From: PHBD01 sp964578535
Lineage (GTDB): Bacteria > Desulfobacterota > Syntrophia > Syntrophales > PHBD01
Assembly: GCA_964578535.1 (NCBI GenBank)
Contig: CAZODI010000007.1
Location: 1-64,000, forward strand
DNA length: 64,000 nt
Reading direction: 5' to 3'
Made by a program: the position numbers and the translations under genes
The notes under the pieces: generated by a model
Databases searched by the model: none
The model's input: the letters and a program-made list of their open reading frames with translations, nothing else
Told to the model about the DNA's origin: nothing
Part shown: piece by piece, positions 59,609 through 64,000 of the stretch
How the letters are laid out: each line of letters starts with the position of its first letter
Numbering within the stretch: position 1 is the stretch's first letter

Positions 59609-60937
59609 ATGGCAGGAGTCTTCAAGGATTATGTGAAAAACAAGTTTGCCCGGCCCGGCCCGCTGAAGGGAGTCCGGGTCCTGGAGGTCTGCACGCTGCT
59701 GTTCGGGCCTTCGGGACCGTCGTTCCTGGCCGAGATGGGCGCCGAGGTCATCAAGATCGAACTTCCCCCCATGGGAGACGTGACCCGTTCCCTGAACCCC
59801 TTCGGGTGGTTCTACAAGGAGCAGTCCCCCATGTTCATGCACATCAACCCAAACAAGTATTATATGGCCCTGGACCTCCATATCGACATGGGTCAGCAGA
59901 TCTTCAAGGAACTAGCTGCCAGGGCCGACATCATCGAGTTCAACCTTCGTCCCGGCGTTACCCGGCGCTGGAACATCGGCTATGAACAGGTCAAGGAGGT
60001 CAACCCCGGCATCATCTACATCGAGAAGAACGGCTTCGGCCAATGGGGTCTCTATGCCGAACAGGACCGGCCCTCCAACGACGGCGCGGCCCAGGCCCTC
60101 TCGGGATACGCGTGGATATCGAGCTTTCCCGGCCGGCCTCCGCTCAAGCAGGCCATCTGGATCTGCGACTACTACGGCGGCCTCATGGGGGAGGTGGCGG
60201 TGCTCGCGGCCCTGCACCATCGCCGGAAGACCGGCAAGGGTCAGTTCATCGAGATGTCCCAGAGCGAGAACATCATGCGGACCATGGGCTGGGTCTGGCC
60301 CTATCAGCAGCTTGCCCAGAAGGGAGTCGAGCCGGCGGGGAACCGGGACCAGTGCATCTGTCCCGCCGACACGTTCCTCTGCAAGGACGGCCTCCTGGCG
60401 GCTCTGGCGGCCCCGGCTCCGGATGAGTTCCTGGGTCTCTGCAAGGCCATGGGAAGCCCCGAACTGGCGAAGGATCCCCGCTTCGCGGACCACGCCGTCC
60501 GCCTCCAGGACGAAAATGCCATGGCGATCCTGAAGATCATCGCCGACTGGGCGGCCACGAAGACGGCGGAGGAGATCGAGAGCCTCGGCAAGCAGAACGG
60601 ATTCGCCGCCACGCGCCTTCACAACGCGGTTGATATGAATACGGATCCCCAGCGACGCCAGCGGGGCTTCGTGAAGGAGATCGACGATCCCCTCTACGGC
60701 CGTTACCCGGAGCATGACTTTCCGGTCATGATGTCCCGGACGCCGCCGAAGATCAAGTGGACCGTCCGCCCCGTCGGTTTTGACAACGACTTCATCATGA
60801 CGAAGATTCTCGGACGAAACCAGACGCAGCTCGACGAGCTCTATCTCCACGGCGTGCTCGGAAAGTGGAAAGACCAGCAGGGACGCCGTCCGCCCCCGGA
60901 CTGGGACGGCCAGTCCGGCGCCATCGTGAGGAGGTGA
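59609..60937 (+). CDS. Class III CoA-transferase subunit with catalytic Asp (CaiB/BaiF)
   Basis: 442 residues. Family III CoA-transferases move CoA between carboxylic acids through an aspartyl-CoA thioester. Motifs: GVRVLEVCTLLFGP, AEMGAEVIKIE, and the active-site region QAIWICDYYGGLMGE in which Asp187 is the expected nucleophile, followed by AALHHRRKTGKGQFIE. Co-transcribed with a second CaiB-like gene six bases downstream, as for benzylsuccinate CoA-transferase BbsEF, a heteromer. Substrate unknown. Confidence 0.88.
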   Translation: MAGVFKDYVKNKFARPGPLKGVRVLEVCTLLFGPSGPSFLAEMGAEVIKIELPPMGDVTRSLNPFGWFYKEQSPMFMHINPNKYYMALDLHIDMGQQIFKELAARADIIEFNLRPGVTRRWNIGYEQVKEVNPGIIYIEKNGFGQWGLYAEQDRPSNDGAAQALSGYAWISSFPGRPPLKQAIWICDYYGGLMGEVAVLAALHHRRKTGKGQFIEMSQSENIMRTMGWVWPYQQLAQKGVEPAGNRDQCICPADTFLCKDGLLAALAAPAPDEFLGLCKAMGSPELAKDPRFADHAVRLQDENAMAILKIIADWAATKTAEEIESLGKQNGFAATRLHNAVDMNTDPQRRQRGFVKEIDDPLYGRYPEHDFPVMMSRTPPKIKWTVRPVGFDNDFIMTKILGRNQTQLDELYLHGVLGKWKDQQGRRPPPDWDGQSGAIVRR

Positions 60938-60943
60938 TCGAAC

Positions 60944-62293
60944 ATGGCAGAACACAAGAGACCGAAATGGGCGGACTGGGCGGATCACATCCGGTCGCTG
61001 GACGACCCGGCGAAGAATTTCGAGAAGCCGGAGGCCCTCGACGACCTCGTGATTCTGGACCTGAGCTCCCGCAGCATGGCCGGGCCCTACTGCACGTCTC
61101 TCCTGGCGGAGCTGGGAGCGGAGACCATCCGGATCGAACCCCCCGGGGGCGACCTGGTGCGCAGCTATTCCCCCAACGGCTTCCTCCACAAGGGGACGGG
61201 AATGGCCTACCTGCAGGAGGGAAGGAACAAATACCACGTTACCCTGGACCTCGGGAAAGAAGAGGGGAGGGAGATTTTCAGGAACCTCGTCGGGCAGGCA
61301 GACATCCTCGTGGAGACCTACCCCGCGGGCGTCATGGATGCATGGGGGCTGGGCTACGAGGAGCTGGCAAAGCTGAACCCGCGGCTCATCCAGACCTCCA
61401 TCACCGGCTATGGACAGTTCGGGCCGGAGTCCGGGAGGAAGCAGTACGATTATGACAATGTGGCCCAAGCCCGCTCGGGCGTCCAGTACGCCACGGGAGA
61501 GGTGCTGCCGGAGGGCAAGACCCGGGAGGAGATGCCTTACGCCACGTCCACCAAGGCAGGACCGTGGATCGCCTGGTCCACCTCGGGCACTTTCGCTGCC
61601 CTGGGCATCCTCGCGGCGCTGTATCACCGGGAAGAAACGGGCGAGGGGCAGGCCCTCGATGTCTCCACGCCCGAGGCCTACGAACGGCTGAACGACTACA
61701 TGCTCCACTGGTACGCCGACAAGGGAGTGATCAACGAGCGCTTCGGCAATCTCGATACGTGCCTGTGGCTTTACGGCTTCTATCCCACGAAGGACGGCGG
61801 CGTCTTCCTCGGCGGGCTCCGCCTGGAGATGTGGAAAGCCTTCGTGGACATCATCGGCAAGTACGACGCCTGGGAGGCCGACACCTGGACCACCCTGGCC
61901 CCCTTCATGAAGAAGGACTGGCAGCTCAAGTACCAGTCCATGATCAACCCTGAAACCGTGAAGTACACGAGCGAGGAGTTGACGCAGAAATCCATCGACT
62001 ATGCCAAGAGCGGGCGACTGGCCCCCATCACGCCGGTGGTGGCGGAGATTGTCTCCCCCTGGAAGGCCATGCAGGACGAGGTCTGGCACGACCGCGGGGT
62101 CTTCACGCCCGTCCAGGATCCGGTCTACGGCTCCATCCTCTGCGCCCAGGCCCAGTGGAAATCCACGGAGACGCCGCCCAGGACCAAGTGGGTCTGCAGG
62201 CCCGTGGGGTACGATAACGGTTTCGTCTACCTGAAGTACCTCGGGTACGGTCCCGTGAAGATCCGGGAGCTCGAGGAGCGGGGGGTCGTCTGA
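60944..62293 (+). CDS. Class III CoA-transferase subunit lacking the catalytic Asp
   Basis: 449 residues, same fold (LVILDLSSRSMAGPYC, AELGAETIRIEPPGGD, GILAALYHREETGEGQALDV). At the position of the nucleophilic Asp it has Trp211 in GPWIAWSTSGTF, so it should be inactive alone. With the upstream subunit it probably forms a heterodimer in which only one subunit is catalytic. ATG 60944 follows AGGAGGTGATC. A strong terminator follows. Confidence 0.88.
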   Translation: MAEHKRPKWADWADHIRSLDDPAKNFEKPEALDDLVILDLSSRSMAGPYCTSLLAELGAETIRIEPPGGDLVRSYSPNGFLHKGTGMAYLQEGRNKYHVTLDLGKEEGREIFRNLVGQADILVETYPAGVMDAWGLGYEELAKLNPRLIQTSITGYGQFGPESGRKQYDYDNVAQARSGVQYATGEVLPEGKTREEMPYATSTKAGPWIAWSTSGTFAALGILAALYHREETGEGQALDVSTPEAYERLNDYMLHWYADKGVINERFGNLDTCLWLYGFYPTKDGGVFLGGLRLEMWKAFVDIIGKYDAWEADTWTTLAPFMKKDWQLKYQSMINPETVKYTSEELTQKSIDYAKSGRLAPITPVVAEIVSPWKAMQDEVWHDRGVFTPVQDPVYGSILCAQAQWKSTETPPRTKWVCRPVGYDNGFVYLKYLGYGPVKIRELEERGVV

Positions 62294-62314
62294 AACTCAA
62301 CAATTTCATGGACA

Positions 62315-62352
62315 ACCGGGAGAAGATCGGCTATCTTCTCCCGGTGTTTTTT
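62315..62352 (+). terminator. Strong intrinsic terminator after the CoA-transferase pair
   Basis: Perfect 13-base stem ACCGGGAGAAGAT / ATCTTCTCCCGGT, 5-base loop, then GTTTTTT. Confidence 0.92.
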
Positions 62353-62394
62353 GTAGGGGAAGAAATCTGCCGGATGAAAGGAGCGGGTACGATC

Positions 62395-62736
62395 ATGAAG
62401 CGCATCGCCTGTTTTTGCCTGCTGGCCGCGCTGTTGCTGGCCGCGGGGTGTGCTGCGAAGACGGACTACTACTCGGATTTGAAGGACCAGCGCGACGCCG
62501 GAGCCCTGTCAAGCCACCGGGACGGTCTGGCGCTCATGGGAACGCAGGAGCATCGGAAGGCCATCGTGGAGATGAAAAAGGCCATCCTTGCCGACCCGAA
62601 CGTTGCGGAGGCCTATCTGAGCTTGAGCCGCTCCCACTTCGCCGTCGGCGATTACGAAATGTGCCTCTACTACCATATGAAGTACAAAGAGCAGCTGTAC
62701 CTCCGGGACCGGGTCCAGGACTTCCCGGTCTATTGA
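62395..62736 (+). CDS. Small lipoprotein with a TPR-like unit
   Basis: 113 residues. Lipobox LLAAGC (Cys about 19) after a short hydrophobic signal. The rest contains a tetratricopeptide-like pair: LALMGTQEHRKAIVEMKKAI and PNVAEAYLSLSRSHFAVGD. ATG 62395 keeps a good lipoprotein signal; ATG 62374, which has GAAAGG overlap, would add seven residues. It lies 10 bases before the patatin-like gene, so both are probably co-transcribed envelope proteins. Confidence 0.75.
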   Translation: MKRIACFCLLAALLLAAGCAAKTDYYSDLKDQRDAGALSSHRDGLALMGTQEHRKAIVEMKKAILADPNVAEAYLSLSRSHFAVGDYEMCLYYHMKYKEQLYLRDRVQDFPVY

Positions 62737-62746
62737 TGGCGCGATC

Positions 62747-63685
62747 ATGAGTCATATTCTGGATTCGAATCGCCGGGCGGACCTCGTCGGCCGCTTCCTG
62801 GTGCTTTTCTTCGTCTGCCTCCTGTTCTGGTCCTGTGCTCCGAAGGTTGTTCCGCCCACCGTTATGAAGCCCGCGCGGATCGCCGTCGTGCTCGGCGCCG
62901 GGGCATCCAAGGGCTTCGCCCACGTCGGGGTTCTCAAGGTCCTGGAGATGAACCGTGTTCCCGTACACATGATCGTGGGCACCAGCGTCGGCAGTTTTGT
63001 CGGCAGCCTCTACGCCTACGGCTTTGATGCCTTCACCCTGCAGAAGATGGCCCTGGTGCTGGAGCGGGACGACCTCGTGGATCTGGTCCTGCCCAACAAC
63101 GGCTTCGTCGAGGGCAAAAAGCTCGAAAACTGGGTCAACCGGACGGTCCGGAACACCCCCATCGAGCAGATGCGCATTCCCTTCCACGCCGTGACAACCA
63201 ATATCCAGACGGGGGAGGAGGTTGTCTTCGGGACGGGCAACGCGGGCATGGCCGTCCGGGCGAGCTGTTCCATCCCGGGAATCTTCCGGCCTGCCCGGAT
63301 CGCCGGGCAGACCTACGTGGACGGCGGCACCGTGAACCCCGTGGCCGTCGACGTGGCGCGGCGGTACGGCGCCGACGTGGTCATCGCCGTGGACATCTCC
63401 GGCGGCGTGGACCGGACCGTCCCCGAGAGCACCCTGGAGACGATCCTCAAGTCCGTGGACATCATGTACTACCGGATCGCCCAGGCCCAGGTGCAAAGGG
63501 CGGACGTCCTGATCCGCCCCAATGTGGCCGGCATCGGCTCCGCCGATTTCACGAAGCGCCACCAGGCCATCCTGGAAGGCGAGCGCGCCGCCCAGGCGGC
63601 CATGCCACAGATTCAGGCCGTCCTGTCGAAACTCCAGTCGGAGGGGCGGCTGACGCCGCCGGGGGTGGCGGCTCCGGCGAAGTAG
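62747..63685 (+). CDS. Patatin-like phospholipase lipoprotein (RssA/NTE-type)
   Basis: 312 residues. N-terminal hydrophobic segment ends in LLFWSC, a possible lipobox (Cys about 30). Patatin fold: oxyanion loop VLGAGASKGFAHVGVL (usual GGGxRG is GAGASKG), nucleophile GTSVGS (Ser about 82), and DGG dyad motif in YVDGGTVNPV (about 202). The Ser-Asp dyad is complete, so lipase/esterase activity is likely. Bacterial outer-envelope homologues exist. Preceded by a small TPR-like lipoprotein. Confidence 0.88.
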   Translation: MSHILDSNRRADLVGRFLVLFFVCLLFWSCAPKVVPPTVMKPARIAVVLGAGASKGFAHVGVLKVLEMNRVPVHMIVGTSVGSFVGSLYAYGFDAFTLQKMALVLERDDLVDLVLPNNGFVEGKKLENWVNRTVRNTPIEQMRIPFHAVTTNIQTGEEVVFGTGNAGMAVRASCSIPGIFRPARIAGQTYVDGGTVNPVAVDVARRYGADVVIAVDISGGVDRTVPESTLETILKSVDIMYYRIAQAQVQRADVLIRPNVAGIGSADFTKRHQAILEGERAAQAAMPQIQAVLSKLQSEGRLTPPGVAAPAK

Positions 63686-63750
63686 CGTTTCCGCATCGTC
63701 CGTAAACCATCCGGGATTCACCGGGCGTTTTCATGCATGGGGAGGACGCA

Positions 63751-64000
63751 ATGGACAGCCAGCAACGGAGCGAAACGGCGGAGGCCATCCGGAACACCCT
63801 GCGGCTCAGGACGTTTCCGGTGGCGGTCAAATTCCTGAAAGACACGAAGGATTTTCCCGAGAAGACGCGCCGGCCCGCCACGGGGATGGGCAAGCGGGTG
63901 GCAATCTGCCAGGCCGTCACGATGGCCCGCCTCTACGGCTGGACCGTCGGCCTGGCAAAAGAGGACCTGGTCTGCGTCCCCGCGGCCATCGCCTTCGGAT
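63751..64000 (+). CDS. DUF169-family protein (3' end off the window)
   Basis: 83 codons to the right edge. The N-terminus, IRNTLRLRTFPVAVKFLKD, the RRPATGMGKRVAICQAVTMA Cys region and ARLYGWTVGL are typical of DUF169, a family common in anaerobes and of unknown function. ATG 63751 follows GGGGAGG. Alternative: none considered likely. Confidence 0.8.
   Translation, partial: MDSQQRSETAEAIRNTLRLRTFPVAVKFLKDTKDFPEKTRRPATGMGKRVAICQAVTMARLYGWTVGLAKEDLVCVPAAIAFG

Noticed and set aside
1..64000. CRISPR array, tRNA, rRNA or complete insertion sequence
   Set aside because: No regular spaced repeats, no cloverleaf with a TTC-loop, and no transposase frame were seen on either strand by reading; a tRNAscan and ISfinder run would settle it.

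Overview
The window looks like chromosomal DNA of a GC-rich anaerobic member of the Desulfobacterota, most likely a syntrophic acid degrader of the Syntrophales/Syntrophus type. This is inferred from gene content: repeated blocks of acyl-CoA ligases, acyl-CoA dehydrogenases, thiolase-like enzymes and CoA-transferases, PAS-rich hybrid kinases, and a YedF/DUF3343/LysR selenium-metabolism trio. No rRNA, tRNA, CRISPR array or complete insertion sequence was seen. One 100-N assembly gap lies inside a kinase gene (17133-17232).

Layout. 1-1327: class II photolyase, cut by the left edge. 1573-10377: a minus-strand catabolic operon. In transcription order it encodes a BKACE-family beta-keto acid cleavage enzyme, a DUF35 Zn-ribbon/OB protein, a thiolase-like protein, a second thiolase-like protein, a second DUF35 protein, an isovaleryl-CoA-dehydrogenase-type flavoprotein, an acyl-CoA ligase and a 4-hydroxybutyryl-CoA-dehydratase/HpaB-type protein. 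A divergent TetR regulator follows, and a candidate operator lies beside the operon promoter. 11649-13435: ridA-thrC, translationally overlapped. 13557-28382: signalling block with a GAF-GAF-GGDEF cyclase, a PAS hybrid kinase broken by the gap, and an operon of a giant seven-PAS hybrid kinase, an HD-GYP response regulator and a third hybrid kinase. Inside this block (18379-20003) is a small foreign-looking island with a Doc/Fic toxin, an HTH partner and the tail of a type III methyltransferase.

28651-34444: a SEC-C protein, a secreted cyanovirin-like lectin, a UbiE/MenG methyltransferase, the selenium trio and a TGS GTPase. 35132-40190: a small leader ORF, a nitronate-monooxygenase-like flavoprotein, an acyl-CoA ligase, an acyl-CoA dehydrogenase and a 3-hydroxyacyl-CoA dehydrogenase, the last preceded by a terminator hairpin very close to its start. 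40266-47568: frameshifted acylphosphatase, an unknown protein with a Cys-rich tail, a long inverted repeat, LigA with a duplicated HhH unit, small proteins, a YihY-cyclic-nucleotide-domain fusion and a hydrolase. 47626-56753: one minus-strand surface operon encoding a TpsB transporter, a TpsA exoprotein and a classical autotransporter. 57054-64000: hydrolase, lipoproteins, a two-subunit class III CoA-transferase in which only one subunit keeps the catalytic Asp, a patatin-like lipoprotein and a DUF169 gene cut by the right edge.

The candidate for an undescribed system is the 1.6-10.4 kb operon. It combines two DUF35/thiolase-like pairs lacking the thiolase nucleophile with a radical-dehydratase-like protein and a beta-keto acid cleavage enzyme, apparently under one TetR regulator. 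The substrate cannot be read from sequence alone.
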